NCBI RefSeq assembly: GCF_900112135.1
Contig: NZ_FOLC01000008.1
Coordinates: 124,001-188,000, forward strand
DNA length: 64,000 bases
DNA from: Collimonas sp. OK412
GTDB taxonomy: Bacteria; Pseudomonadota; Gammaproteobacteria; Burkholderiales; Burkholderiaceae_D
Direction: 5' to 3'
Below the pieces are notes generated by a model that was not told where the DNA came from, searched no databases, and was given only the letters and a program-made list of their open reading frames with translations. Below are positions 27,193 to 37,500 of the stretch, in pieces. Each line of letters begins with the position of its first letter. Within the stretch, counting starts at the first letter, position 1. A program made the position numbers and the translations under genes.

Positions 27193-28511
27193 AGGCTGCA
27201 TCGGGTTTTGATGCGGGGCGGGCCTGGCGCATTCGTCTGTTGTATTCCGCAGTATGGTGGCTGGCGATGCCCCTGGTATTGCTGCGTTTGTGGCGCCGCG
27301 GCGGCAAGGAGCCCGGCTACCGCCAGCATGTGGCGGAGCGCATCGGCTTTTACCCGCCCATCGCGCCGGCGCCGGCGTCGCGCAAATTTCTTTGGGTGCA
27401 TGCGGTTTCGGTAGGTGAAACGCGCGCTGCCGAACCCTTGATAGCGGCGCTGCTCGATGCCTATCCGGAACACGCGGTCCTGCTGACGCACATGACCGCG
27501 ACCGGCCGCGCCACGGGACAAGCCTTGTTCGGCAAATCGCCGCGCGTGCTGCAATGTTTTCTTCCTTACGATACCGGCTGGATGGCCGGCCGCTTCCTGC
27601 GCCATTTTTCACCGGTATTGTGCGTGCTGATGGAAACTGAAGTGTGGCCGAACCTGATCGTCCAGTGCGGGCGCCGCAAGGTGCCGGTGGTGCTGGCCAA
27701 CGCGCGCCTGTCGGAGCGCTCCCTGCGTCGCGGCAAGCGTTTTTCCACCTTGATGACCGAAGCTGCCAGCGGCATGTCTTGTGTCGGCGCGCAGACCGAA
27801 GCGGATGCTGCACGCTTGCGGCAACTCGGTGGCGACAATGTACAGGTGACCGGCAACCTGAAATTCGACGTCACGCCGGCTCCGGCCTTGCTGGCGGTCG
27901 GCGCCGCAATGCGGGAGCAGATCGGCAGCCGCCCGGTGCTGCTGTGCGCCAGCACGCGCGACGGTGAAGAGGAACTGATCCTGGAAGCCTTGTTCAAGCG
28001 CAGCCAGGACACTGCCTACGCCAATTTGCTGACCATCATTGTCCCGCGCCATCCGCAGCGTTTCGACGAAGTGGCCGCCATGGCCACAGCGAAGGGCTTG
28101 CCGCCGCTGCGCCGCACCCGCCTCGGCGGGCAGCCAGTGCCGCCGCAGGTGAAGGTGCTGGTCGGCGATTCGATGGGAGAAATGTTCGCCTATTACGCTG
28201 CCTGCGACGTGGCGTTCATCGGCGGCAGCCTGCTGCCGATGGGCGGGCAAAACCTGATCGAGGCATTTGCAGTCGGCAAGCCGGTCTTGATCGGACCCCA
28301 TACTTTCAATTTTTCAGACATCACCGAACAAGCCATTGCGGCCGGCGCAGCGCAACGGGTGAGCGACGTCGGCCAGATGCTGGACACCGCCCTGCAACTG
28401 TTGCAGGCCGGCCCGCAACGCCAGGCGATGGGCGAGCAAGCCATCCATTTCGCGCAGCTGCATCGAGGCGCCACCGCGCGCACCATGGCCTTGCTGGCGC
28501 CGTTTATCTGA
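27189..28511 (+). CDS. waaA: 3-deoxy-D-manno-octulosonic acid transferase
   Basis: A 440-residue GT30 enzyme that transfers Kdo from CMP-Kdo to lipid IVA at the inner membrane. A hydrophobic N-terminal anchor (LLYSAVWWLAMPLVLLRLW) is followed by the conserved KFLWVHAVSVGETRAAEPL, with the catalytic glutamate in SVGE. Other blocks are METEVWPNLI, NARLSERS, GNLKFD and the C-terminal FIGGSLLPMGGQNLIEAFAVGKPVLIGPHTFNF donor site. The ATG at 27189 overlaps the kdoO TGA; the longer frame from 27036 is antisense-free but lies inside kdoO and is not used. Confidence 0.95.
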   Translation: MKAASGFDAGRAWRIRLLYSAVWWLAMPLVLLRLWRRGGKEPGYRQHVAERIGFYPPIAPAPASRKFLWVHAVSVGETRAAEPLIAALLDAYPEHAVLLTHMTATGRATGQALFGKSPRVLQCFLPYDTGWMAGRFLRHFSPVLCVLMETEVWPNLIVQCGRRKVPVVLANARLSERSLRRGKRFSTLMTEAASGMSCVGAQTEADAARLRQLGGDNVQVTGNLKFDVTPAPALLAVGAAMREQIGSRPVLLCASTRDGEEELILEALFKRSQDTAYANLLTIIVPRHPQRFDEVAAMATAKGLPPLRRTRLGGQPVPPQVKVLVGDSMGEMFAYYAACDVAFIGGSLLPMGGQNLIEAFAVGKPVLIGPHTFNFSDITEQAIAAGAAQRVSDVGQMLDTALQLLQAGPQRQAMGEQAIHFAQLHRGATARTMALLAPFI

Positions 28512-28526
28512 CCTTGCCTGTCAACC

Positions 28527-29273
28527 ATGCATGCATCTTTTATCGTCACCAAAGTGGTCAGCGCGCTGCTGCTCCTGCCAACCAACCTGATCTTGCTGTG
28601 TATTGCGGGCATGCTGCTGCGGCGCGTTTTCCCGCGCATCGGCATGGCGCTCAGCCTGGGGTCATTGCTGCTGCTGGTAGTGCTCAGCAGCAAGGCCGGG
28701 GCTTTGTTGCTGGTGGCGCCGCTGGAGCAGCGCGCTCTGCCGCTGGCGGCGGGCGCAGCCGACGGCGCGCAAGCCATCGTCATATTGGGTGGAGGCAGGC
28801 TGGCAAATGCGCCGGAATACGACGGCGGCGATACGCCAAATTATTGGACCCTGGCGCGCTTGCGCTACGGCGCCAAATTGCAGCGCCGGACCGGGCTGCC
28901 GATACTGCTGTCGGGCGGCACGCCTGACGGTTCCAGGATATCGGAGGCGGCCGTCATGGCAAAAAGCCTGAGGGACGATTTTGCGACGCCGGTCAAATGG
29001 CTTGAAGAGGCATCTGACGATACCAAGCAAAATGCAAAATTCTCCGCTCAGATTTTACGGCAAGCGAAAGTCCAAAAGATCATTCTGGTGACTGATGCCG
29101 TGCACATGCCCCGCGCGCAATTGTTGTTCGCTCAAACGGGGCTGCAGGTGGTTGCTGCTCCAACCGTATTCCTCAGCCGGGACCGGTTTACCCTGCTAAG
29201 TTTCTTGCCGTCTGGCGAAGGCATGCGTTACAGCGGATATGCGTTGCACGAATGGCTGGGGTTGCTCTGGTAG
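28527..29273 (+). CDS. YdcF/ElyC-family DUF218 membrane protein
   Basis: A 248-residue protein with two N-terminal hydrophobic segments and a DUF218 domain. The domain shows AIVILGGGRL, the LSGGTPDG loop, E..S.DTKQNA (seen as EASDDTKQNAKFSA) and VTDAVHMPRAQLLF. ElyC of E. coli influences undecaprenyl-phosphate carrier metabolism and peptidoglycan assembly, but the biochemical activity of the family is unsettled. It follows waaA by 15 bases, so it is probably in the same transcript. That fits a role in envelope lipid-carrier homeostasis. Confidence 0.85.
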   Translation: MHASFIVTKVVSALLLLPTNLILLCIAGMLLRRVFPRIGMALSLGSLLLLVVLSSKAGALLLVAPLEQRALPLAAGAADGAQAIVILGGGRLANAPEYDGGDTPNYWTLARLRYGAKLQRRTGLPILLSGGTPDGSRISEAAVMAKSLRDDFATPVKWLEEASDDTKQNAKFSAQILRQAKVQKIILVTDAVHMPRAQLLFAQTGLQVVAAPTVFLSRDRFTLLSFLPSGEGMRYSGYALHEWLGLLW

Positions 29274-29350
29274 GGGAACGGCAGGATTTTTCCGGGCAAA
29301 TCGGAACTGTGCAACCTTGAACCAGCTCAAATTTTGGAAAAGCAATCGGA

Positions 29351-29380
29351 TTTGTAAGGGTTTGTACCGATTTGTAAGTT
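29351..29380 (+). promoter_or_regulatory. Three 10-bp direct repeats upstream of the GT8 gene
   Basis: TTTGTAAGGG, TTTGTACCGA and TTTGTAAGTT run head to tail at 29351, 29361 and 29371. The outer two share GATTTGTAAG, 20 bp apart. Ten-base phasing of direct repeats is characteristic of OmpR/PhoB-type response regulators. A TATATA -10-like element follows at 29388-29393. The rest of the 29274-29564 spacer shows nothing recognisable. Confidence 0.4.
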
Positions 29381-29564
29381 ATTGATTTATATAGGGGGTT
29401 TTAATGACATGAGGAACCCAAGTTTGCTATCCTTCGCTATTTCGCAAAAAAAGCGGCCTCAAGAGCTTGCGTTCCGACATGTGCTTTTTTACAAACTCCG
29501 CTCGATTGAGTTTCTATCCTTGAAGCTTGATGATGCATATATTATAAGTCAGTAAGGATTGCAA

Positions 29565-30563
29565 TTGAGTATCAACACATCTTGTAACTCTGCTTCAGAT
29601 AATGTTCTCAACCCCAATGCTGTGCACGTGGCCTTCGGTGTTGATACTAATTATTTTCGAGGCATGGGCGTCAATATTACCTCTATTGTTAAAAACAATC
29701 CTGATGTGGTTTTCATTTTCCATGTGTTTGCTTTTTCGATTACCGATGACAGCCGGCGCCGGTTGCAGGAATTGGAAGCCAGCCACAATATTTCCATAAT
29801 AATTCATATCCTGCACACGGATATATTGTCTGAATTCTCTCAATTTCCTTGTTTTTCGCAACACCCGCTTGGCACATTTATCCGGATATTGATCCCCAAT
29901 TTAATGCAAGGGATCGCCGGCAAGGTCCTGTATCTTGATGCAGACATCCTGTGCATGGGGAAAATTGACGAGTTATTGCCGATTGAAATGAACGACTGCA
30001 TTGCCGCAGTTGTACACGATGAGCTTGAAACTACGGTAAAGACGCAGGTTGCGGCATTACATCTGCAGCATCATGAATATTTCAATGCTGGCGTAATGTA
30101 CATTGACGTCAATAATTGGGTGGCGAACGATACGCAAAACAAGGCGCTCACGGTTCTTTCAACCCAAGAATTGCGTTTCGCCGACCAGGATGCGTTGAAT
30201 GCCGTACTCAATGGACGTGCAAAATACATTGATGACAAATGGAATTACCGCTATCACCTGGTGGATTTTCTCAGCAAGGGCGGCACGCGCCTGAATGTGA
30301 CGAAGCCGTTTGTGTTCATGCATTTCACAGGCCCGGTAAAGCCTTGGCAATCCTGGTGCCTGCATGAAGCCAGGTCGATATTCGTCGAATACCAGTCAAT
30401 GTCTTCCTGGGCCGACATGCCGCTGGACCCTCCGAAAAGTGTCAGGGAATTAAAGTTGTTTTCGAAATTCCTGATCAAGCAGCACAGGATCGTTGAGGGA
30501 ATCGGATGGCATGCGAAATATTTATGGCTAAGATTCATGAATAATGTAAAAAAATACACCTGA
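29565..30563 (+). CDS. Glycosyltransferase family 8 (LPS core galactosyl/glucosyltransferase type)
   Basis: A 332-residue GT8 enzyme related to WaaI/WaaJ/WaaR, which use UDP-glucose or UDP-galactose to extend the LPS outer core. It has VAFGVDTNYFRGMGV at the N-terminus, LYLDADILC with the DxD metal motif around residue 125, EYFNAGVMYID, and the C-terminal HFTGPVKPW. Translation most likely starts at TTG 29565, six bases after TAAGGA; another TTG at 29559 is too close to that ribosome-binding site. The neighbouring O-antigen ligase supports an LPS-core role. Confidence 0.85.
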   Translation: MSINTSCNSASDNVLNPNAVHVAFGVDTNYFRGMGVNITSIVKNNPDVVFIFHVFAFSITDDSRRRLQELEASHNISIIIHILHTDILSEFSQFPCFSQHPLGTFIRILIPNLMQGIAGKVLYLDADILCMGKIDELLPIEMNDCIAAVVHDELETTVKTQVAALHLQHHEYFNAGVMYIDVNNWVANDTQNKALTVLSTQELRFADQDALNAVLNGRAKYIDDKWNYRYHLVDFLSKGGTRLNVTKPFVFMHFTGPVKPWQSWCLHEARSIFVEYQSMSSWADMPLDPPKSVRELKLFSKFLIKQHRIVEGIGWHAKYLWLRFMNNVKKYT

Positions 30564-30711
30564 CCATAAATATCCTGTTTATGCCTTCATGCGTGTTTTT
30601 AGGAAACTAAAATAGCATTAATTTGAAACCGGGTCTAAATTTCAGTTGTCGGAATAATATGGCGATGTATTTATTTCTAAGCGCTATAACATTTGCAAAT
30701 CGGAGAAATAC

Positions 30712-31962
30712 TTGCGTTACGTGAAATTGTTGATTGCTTCCATCGTCATAGCTTTTTATACATTGGCATTGGTTGTAGATCGTGCGGCCGGTGTGCTTTT
30801 TGCCTTATTGTTATTGTGCAGCCTGATTTTGCTTGCCTCCAGAAGATATCCGGACGATAAATCATTTGGCCAGGTGATGAAAGGCTATTGGCCGCTTTGC
30901 CTGGCAATGTGCGCTCCTTTGGTTGCGGTATTTGCTAACCAGCTTGCATCCGGTCACTTCGCGGGCAGGACTTATGACCCGCTACTTCGGCTTGCGGTGT
31001 TTGCCTTGATTTTCTGGATTCTCTCGTTCTTGCCGATCAGGTACATGAAACATGTGCAATGGGCCCTGGTCATAGGCGCATTTCTGGCAGTTGTCAAAAT
31101 CTATATCCTTACGGACGGCGGAGCCACGCGTTATGGAACAGATTTCATTCCCATCATCATTTTTTCCGAAATGGCCCTGTTGCTGGGGGTATTCTCGGTA
31201 TTTTCGATCGCGTGGAACAAGCCTGGCAATAAGCTGGCCATATTATTCAAAATTGCAGCGCTTTGTACCAGTTTGTATGTCGCCTATTTATCGCAATCAC
31301 GCGGGGTCTGGCTGACGATACCGGTTTTTATTGCGCTTGCCTGCCTGGTAACCAAAAACATCCGCACCAGTTATAAATTATCTGTCGTAGTTTTTTTTAT
31401 AATATTAATTGGCGCCGTCGCCCACTACGGTCAAATTGTCAAAGAGCGAGTATCTGTTGCCGAAAGCGATATGACCCAGTATTCCGGGGGAGAAAATGTC
31501 GACACTTCTCTCGGCATCCGTCTTCAGCTATGGCGAGGATCCTGGGTGCTGTTTACAGAACACCCGATTTTCGGAGTCGGGGTAGAAGGATTCCCGAAAG
31601 CATTGGAAGAGTTGTCGGAGAGAAATGTCATTACGCCGGTCGCAGCAGGTTTTCCGCATTCCCATAACGAAATATTATTCATGATGTCCAGGCTGGGATT
31701 ATTCGGGCTGTTTGCATTATTGGCATTGTATTTTGTGCCGGCATATTATTTTTTACGCGATATACGCAATGATGACCATGAGGTTCGATATACGGCCGGG
31801 ATGGGAGTAGCGCTCTGTCTTGGTTTTATCGTCCTGGGGCTGGTGGATGTCATATTTTTATGGTGGGAAATCTATCCTTACTATGCCTTGAGCATTGCGT
31901 TTTTCCTGACGTATATCATCAAGCGTAAAAAAATCCTGGCGGAACAGGGGCAGCTATCTTAA
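30712..31962 (+). CDS. O-antigen ligase family membrane protein
   Basis: A 416-residue polytopic protein of the WaaL/Wzy_C family with 10-12 hydrophobic segments. It would transfer undecaprenyl-PP-linked O-antigen to lipid A-core on the periplasmic side. SQSRGVWL in the middle and the large periplasmic loop containing GVGVEGFPKAL...GFPHSHNEILFMMSRLG match the ligase signature, including the essential H in HSHNE. It starts at TTG 30712 with CGGAGA six bases upstream. Polymerase (Wzy) and ligase are hard to distinguish by sequence. Position between a GT8 core transferase and galE favours ligase. Confidence 0.8.
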   Translation: MRYVKLLIASIVIAFYTLALVVDRAAGVLFALLLLCSLILLASRRYPDDKSFGQVMKGYWPLCLAMCAPLVAVFANQLASGHFAGRTYDPLLRLAVFALIFWILSFLPIRYMKHVQWALVIGAFLAVVKIYILTDGGATRYGTDFIPIIIFSEMALLLGVFSVFSIAWNKPGNKLAILFKIAALCTSLYVAYLSQSRGVWLTIPVFIALACLVTKNIRTSYKLSVVVFFIILIGAVAHYGQIVKERVSVAESDMTQYSGGENVDTSLGIRLQLWRGSWVLFTEHPIFGVGVEGFPKALEELSERNVITPVAAGFPHSHNEILFMMSRLGLFGLFALLALYFVPAYYFLRDIRNDDHEVRYTAGMGVALCLGFIVLGLVDVIFLWWEIYPYYALSIAFFLTYIIKRKKILAEQGQLS

Positions 31963-31973
31963 TCTGCCCGGAT

Positions 31974-32999
31974 TCATATGCCGTCTGGATTCATGTTTTG
32001 CCAGCGCCATGAGTCGCTGCATATGACATCCAGTCCTCGTGTGGCCCGCCAGTCGAGGATTTCCGAGGCTAAAGACGGATCTGCGTAGTAGGCGGCGACG
32101 TCACCCGAGCGTCTTGGCACAATTTCATAGGGAATCGGGCGCCCGCATGCTTTTTCATAAGCGTGAATTACCTCAAGGACGCTGATCCCATGTCCAGCGC
32201 CAAGATTCACGGTGAACGATCCATTGCCGGATGCACCGTCATCAAGCAGATGCGATACCGCCGATACATGCCCCTCCGCCAGGTCCATTACATGGATATA
32301 GTCGCGCACGCCGGTGCCATCCTGGGTAGGGTAATCACCGCCATATATGCGTAATTTCTCCAGTTTGCCCACTGCAACCTGCGCGACATAAGGCATCAAA
32401 TTATTTGGAACGCCGCGCGGATTTTCACCGATCAACCCGCTCTTGTGTGCGCCGACCGGATTGAAATAGCGCAAATATCCTATTTTCCAGTCACGATCCG
32501 AATGTTCGAGATCGCGCAGGATTTGCTCGCCCATCAATTTTGTCTGGCCATATGGACTGGTTGTCCGTAAAGGCGCGTCCTCTTTGATCGGTACTGAATC
32601 GGGGTCGCCGTAGACCGTGGCCGATGAGCTGAATACCAGTGTTTTTACGCTATGCCGTGCCATCACCGAACATAAATTCAACAAGCCGTTCAAATTGGTG
32701 TCGTAGTAGGTCAATGGCTTTTCTACCGATTCTCCCACTGCCTTCAGTGCGGCAAAATGAATGGCTGCGTCGATTTTATGCTGCTGGAAAATGGAGTCGA
32801 GCAGGGATGCATCCCGTACGTCGCCTTCAATAAAATTCAGTGTTGACTGGGTAATCGCAGAAATGCGTCCAATCACTTCCATGCTGCTGTTGCAGAAATT
32901 ATCCAGGCCGATCACGTCATACCCGGCCTCAAGCAAGGCGCACCAGGTATGAGAGCCAATATATCCGGTGGCTCCGGTCAGGATGATGGTTTTCTTCAT
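31974..32999 (-). CDS. galE: UDP-glucose 4-epimerase
   Basis: A 341-residue short-chain dehydrogenase/reductase-fold epimerase interconverting UDP-glucose and UDP-galactose (possibly also the N-acetyl forms). The NAD-binding TGATGYIGSHT is at residues 8-18, and DNFCNSS follows. The catalytic pair is a serine in FSSSATVYG and the YxxxK in SPYGQTKLMGE. RYFNPVGAH and the GDVAAYYADP C-terminal block are standard for GalE. It is convergent with the O-antigen ligase gene (12-bp gap) and would supply UDP-Gal to the GT8 enzyme. Confidence 0.95.
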   Translation of the reverse strand: MKKTIILTGATGYIGSHTWCALLEAGYDVIGLDNFCNSSMEVIGRISAITQSTLNFIEGDVRDASLLDSIFQQHKIDAAIHFAALKAVGESVEKPLTYYDTNLNGLLNLCSVMARHSVKTLVFSSSATVYGDPDSVPIKEDAPLRTTSPYGQTKLMGEQILRDLEHSDRDWKIGYLRYFNPVGAHKSGLIGENPRGVPNNLMPYVAQVAVGKLEKLRIYGGDYPTQDGTGVRDYIHVMDLAEGHVSAVSHLLDDGASGNGSFTVNLGAGHGISVLEVIHAYEKACGRPIPYEIVPRRSGDVAAYYADPSLASEILDWRATRGLDVICSDSWRWQNMNPDGI

Positions 33000-33048
33000 G
33001 GGGAATCTATTTCAATCCATATTGGGGGCAGAGACAAACTGTAATGGT

Positions 33049-33078
33049 AAAAAAAACGCCGCACAAGTGCGGCGTTTT
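33049..33078 (-). terminator. Intrinsic terminator of the RND efflux operon
   Basis: CGCCGCAC (33057-33064) and GTGCGGCG (33067-33074) form a perfect 8-bp GC stem. On the minus strand it is followed by eight T residues. It lies 23 bases beyond the stop of the outer-membrane channel gene. The TTTT on the plus strand makes it weakly bidirectional. Confidence 0.9.
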
Positions 33079-33100
33079 GCAGGACTCAAGCCCAGGACGG

Positions 33101-34546
33101 TTATTTCGTCGCCGCCACCACGGTATTTTCATTCAAACCGCCACCCAGCGACCGGTACAGGTCGATCGCATTGTTCAGGCGCAGCTGCCGCGTCTGGATC
33201 AGGGACTGCTGCGCCGAGAACAGGTCACGCTGCGCATTCAGGCGGTCGGTCGAACTGGCGATGCCGTTCTTGTAGCGCAGTTCGGTCAACTTCACCCGCT
33301 GTTCCTGCGCCTTGAGGAAGGCATCCTGGGCTGCCAGCTGTTCTTCCAGCGTGCCACGGGCAACCAGTGCATCGGCAACTTCCCGGAATGCGCTCTGGAT
33401 GGTTTTCTCGTAGCTGGCAATCGCCAGGTTCTTGCGGATCTCGCTCAGCGACAGGTTGGCGCGGTTGCGGCCGCCCTCGAAAATCGGCAGCGTCAGCTGC
33501 GGCACGAACGACCAGGTGCGGCTGCCGGCCGAGAACAGGCTGCCCAGCGATGTGCTCGCATTGCCGATTCCCGCCGTCAGCGAGATGGTCGGGAAGAAGG
33601 CGGCGCGCGCCGCACCGATATTGGCGTTGGCGGAACGCAGCTGCTGCTCCGCTTCACGGATATCGGGACGGCGGTTCAACAGATCGGAAGGCAGGCCGGC
33701 CGGGATCTCGGTGACGATTTGCTCATCCGACAGCGATTGCGGCGCGGGCAGGTCGCCTAACGGCTTGCCGACCAGCAGAACCAAGGCGTTGGTGGCCTGG
33801 CCGCGCTGGCGCACCAGCGTCGCCAGCGATACGCGGGCAGACTGCACCAGCGTTTCGGAGTTGCGCAGGTCGAGTTCCGACGAGGCGCCGACATCAAAAC
33901 GCATCTTGTCCAGCTTGTAGTCGTCCAGGCGGCTGTCCAGGGTCTGCTGCGCCAGCCTTTGCTGCTCGGCATACGACTGCTCGGTCAGGTAAGCCTGGGC
34001 AACTTGCGAGATCAGGCTGATCTGCGCCGCCTGGCGTGCTTCTTCGGTCGCCAGGTAGCTGGCCAGGGCGGCATCTTTCAAGCTGCGCACGCGGCCGAAA
34101 AAGTCCAGCTCGAACGAGGTCATGTTCAAGCCGACCTGGTAAGCGGTGCCAACCGCGTTCTGGCCCGGCACCAGCTGGTACGTGGCGGTACGGCCGCGGG
34201 TGCGGCTGAAATTGCCGTCGAAGTTGGGCAAGGCGTCGGCCGCCGTGATGTCGTACTGCGCGCGCGCCTGCTCGATGTTCAAGGCAGCGGTGCGCAGGTC
34301 ACGGTTGTTTTCAAGCGCCGAGGCGATCAGCGCCTGCAGCCGCTGGTCCGGGAAAAACTGGCGCCAGCCGAGCGCCGCCGCATCCAGCTGCGCCTGGCCG
34401 TCGGCGGCAGCCGGATAGCTGCCGGCCACCGGCGCTTCCGGCCGTACGTAGGTCGGCGCCATGGTGCAACCCGAGAGGACCCCTGCCAAGAGCAGGGCGC
34501 CGGTCAGTTGCTTGGGTAAGTACGCCGTAATTGCCATATTAAACAT
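33101..34546 (-). CDS. RND efflux outer-membrane lipoprotein channel (NodT/OprM family)
   Basis: A 481-residue TolC-like outer-membrane factor. The lipobox LLAGVLSGC gives an acylated cysteine after a short signal peptide. The mature part has the duplicated OEP coiled-coil/beta architecture (LIASALENNRDLRTAALNIEQARAQYDI and RNSETLVQSARVSLATL regions; RPDIREAEQQLRSANANIGAARAAFFP). The ATG at 34546 is preferred (TGGAGA seven bases upstream) over 34561. It overlaps the RND gene end by 8 bases and is last in the pump operon, so it is the dedicated exit duct. Confidence 0.93.
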   Translation of the reverse strand: MFNMAITAYLPKQLTGALLLAGVLSGCTMAPTYVRPEAPVAGSYPAAADGQAQLDAAALGWRQFFPDQRLQALIASALENNRDLRTAALNIEQARAQYDITAADALPNFDGNFSRTRGRTATYQLVPGQNAVGTAYQVGLNMTSFELDFFGRVRSLKDAALASYLATEEARQAAQISLISQVAQAYLTEQSYAEQQRLAQQTLDSRLDDYKLDKMRFDVGASSELDLRNSETLVQSARVSLATLVRQRGQATNALVLLVGKPLGDLPAPQSLSDEQIVTEIPAGLPSDLLNRRPDIREAEQQLRSANANIGAARAAFFPTISLTAGIGNASTSLGSLFSAGSRTWSFVPQLTLPIFEGGRNRANLSLSEIRKNLAIASYEKTIQSAFREVADALVARGTLEEQLAAQDAFLKAQEQRVKLTELRYKNGIASSTDRLNAQRDLFSAQQSLIQTRQLRLNNAIDLYRSLGGGLNENTVVAATK

Positions 34547-37500
34547 GCTGATTCTCCACATCTATTTTCTGATTGGCCGCATGCAGCTTGCGTTGGCGTT
34601 CGCTGCCTTTGAATAGTTTGCGCACCACCACGAAGAACACTGGCACCAGGAATACCGCCAAGGCCGTCGCTGTGATCATGCCGCCCATCACGCCGGTACC
34701 GATTGCGCGTTGGCTGCCTGAACCGGCGCCGGTCTTGATCGCCAGCGGCAACACGCCCAGGATGAAAGCGAACGAGGTCATCAGAATCGGCCGGAACCGC
34801 AGATGCACAGCTTCCAGCGTCGCTTCGATCAGGCCCTTGCCTTGCGCCTGCAGGTCTTTAGCGAATTCGATAATCAGAATCGCGTTCTTCGCCGACAAGC
34901 CGACCACGGTAATCATCCCGACCTTGAAGTAGACGTCGTTAGGCATGCCGCGCAAGGTTACGCCCAGCAATGCGCCGAGAATCCCCAGCGGTACCACCAG
35001 CATCACTGCCAGCGGGATGGAAGTGCTTTCGTACAATGCTGCCAACACCAGGAACACCGCCAGCAGCGACAATGCGTAAAGCATCGGTGCTTGCGAGCCT
35101 GAAGTCTTTTCTTCCAGCGACTGGCCGGTCCATTCAAAGCCGAAGCCGGGAGGGAGTTTCGCGGTCAACGCTTCCATCTCGTCCATCGCTTCACCTGTGC
35201 TGTGGCCAGGTGATGCGCCACCGGAGATTTTCATCGCCGGATAGCCGTTATAGCGCGTCAGCTGTACCGGACCGTTAGTCCAGTGCGAGCTGGTGAATGA
35301 CGAGAACGGCACCATGGTTCCTTGGGTGTTCTTGACATACAACCTGGCCAGGTCTTCCGGTTGCAGCCGTTGCGGTGCATCGGCTTGCACGATTACCCGT
35401 TGTTGACGGCCCTGGTTAGGGAAGTCATTTACGTAGGAAGAGCCAAGCGCGGTCGACAGCGCGCTGTTGATGGCGTTGAACGAAACACCCAGGGCATTAG
35501 CCTTGTCGCGGTCGATATCGAGCTGCAGCTGCGGTGCATCTTCCAGGCCTTCAGGACGAACTCCAGCCAGGATCTTGCTTTGCGATGCCATGCCCAGCAT
35601 TTGGTTACGCGCTGCGGTTAGCGCGGCATGCCCTTGTCCCGAACGGTCTTGCAGGCGGAAGGTAAAGCCTGTGGCGTTGCCCAGTTCTGGAATCGGCGGG
35701 GGATTCAAAGGATAGACGATGGCGTCCTTGATTTGCGTGAACACGCCGAATGCCTTGCCGGCGATTGCGTCGGCCGACTGATCCGGACCACGTTCGCTCC
35801 AGTCCTTGAGCGGTGTGAACACCAGGCCGGCATTCTGACCGTTGCCCGAGAAACTGAACCCGGTAATGGCAACCACATGGGCCACACCAGGCAATTTCGA
35901 ATAGTAGTCTTCAATCGTCTTGATGACTTCCAAGGTGCGGTTGGTGCTGGCGCCGGAAGGCAATTGCACGTTGGTGATGATGTAGCCCTGGTCCTCGGCC
36001 GGCAGGAACGACGCCGGCAAGCGGGCATACAGCAAACCGACGCCTATCAGGATCGCGCCATATATCAGCAGGTAACGGCCGGTCTTGGTCAGCATCTTGG
36101 CGATAACGCCTTGATAGCCGTTGGTGGTCGCGTTGAACTTGCGGTTGAACCAGCCGAAGAAACCCTTCTTCTCGTGGTGATGTCCAGCTTCCACCGGTTT
36201 CAGGATGGTGGCGCACAGCGCCGGTGTCAGTGTGAACGCCATCAGCACCGAGAACACCATCGAAGCGACCATCGACAGCGAGAACTGGCGGTAAATCGCG
36301 CCAACCGCGCCGCTGAAGAACGCCATCGGGATGAACACCGCGATCAGCACCAGGGTGATACCGATCAGCGCGCCGGTGATCTGGCCCATCGCCTTGCGGG
36401 TTGCATCGCGCGGCGACAAACCTTCTTCGCTCATGATGCGCTCGACGTTTTCCACTACCACGATCGCATCGTCGATCAGGATACCGATCGCCAATACCAT
36501 GCCGAACATGGTCAGGACGTTGATCGAGAAGCCGAACAGCAGCAGCGTGGCGAAAGTACCCATCAGGGCCACCGGCACAACCACGGTCGGGATCAGGGTG
36601 TAGCGGATGTTTTGCAGGAACAGGTACATCACCAGGAACACCAGGATGATCGCCTCTACCAAGGTCTTGACCACTTCTTCGATCGAAATCTTGACGAATT
36701 TCGAGGTGTCGTAAGGAATGGTGTATGTGACGCCGGGCGGGAAATACTTCGACAGCTCAGCCATCTTGGCATGGACTGCGGTAGCGGTGCCCAGCGCATT
36801 GGCAGTTGGCGACAACTGCACGCCGACGAAGGAAGTCGGCTTGCCGTCCAGCCGGCCGGCTGTCGCATAAGACTGGCCACCGATTTCAATACGCGCAACG
36901 TCGCGCAAACGTACCACCGATCCATCCGCATTGGCGCGCAACTGGATATTGCCGAACTGTTCAACCGTATTCAGCTGGCCGGTGACAACCACGGTGGCGG
37001 AAATCTGCTGAGTGCCAGGGCTAGGCAAATCGCCGATGGTGCCGCCTGCGACCAAAGCATTTTGTGCAGTGATTGCAGTCGTGACGTCGCCTGGCGTCAG
37101 ATTGAGACCAACCAGTTTGGCTGGATCAATCCAAATCCGCATGGCGCGTTCAGTACCGAACAGCTGGGCCTGGCCAACGCCCGGCACGCGCTTGATTTCG
37201 TTCAGCACGTTGCGCGACAGGTAATCGCCGAGTGCAATCGGGTCGAGCTTGCCGTCACTTGAAGACAGGCCGATAAACATCAGGAAGTTGCTGCGCGACT
37301 TGGTCACTTGCACACCCTGTTGCGTGACTGCCGCCGGCAGGCGAGCTTCTACCCGCTTCAAGCGGTTTTGCACGTCCACTGCTGCCAGGTCGGCATTGGT
37401 TTCAGGCGAAAACGTCACGGTGATGGCTACCGTGCCGTTAGCCTGGCTTTGCGACTCGATATATTGCAAACCGTCGGCGCCGTTCATTTCCTGTTCAATC

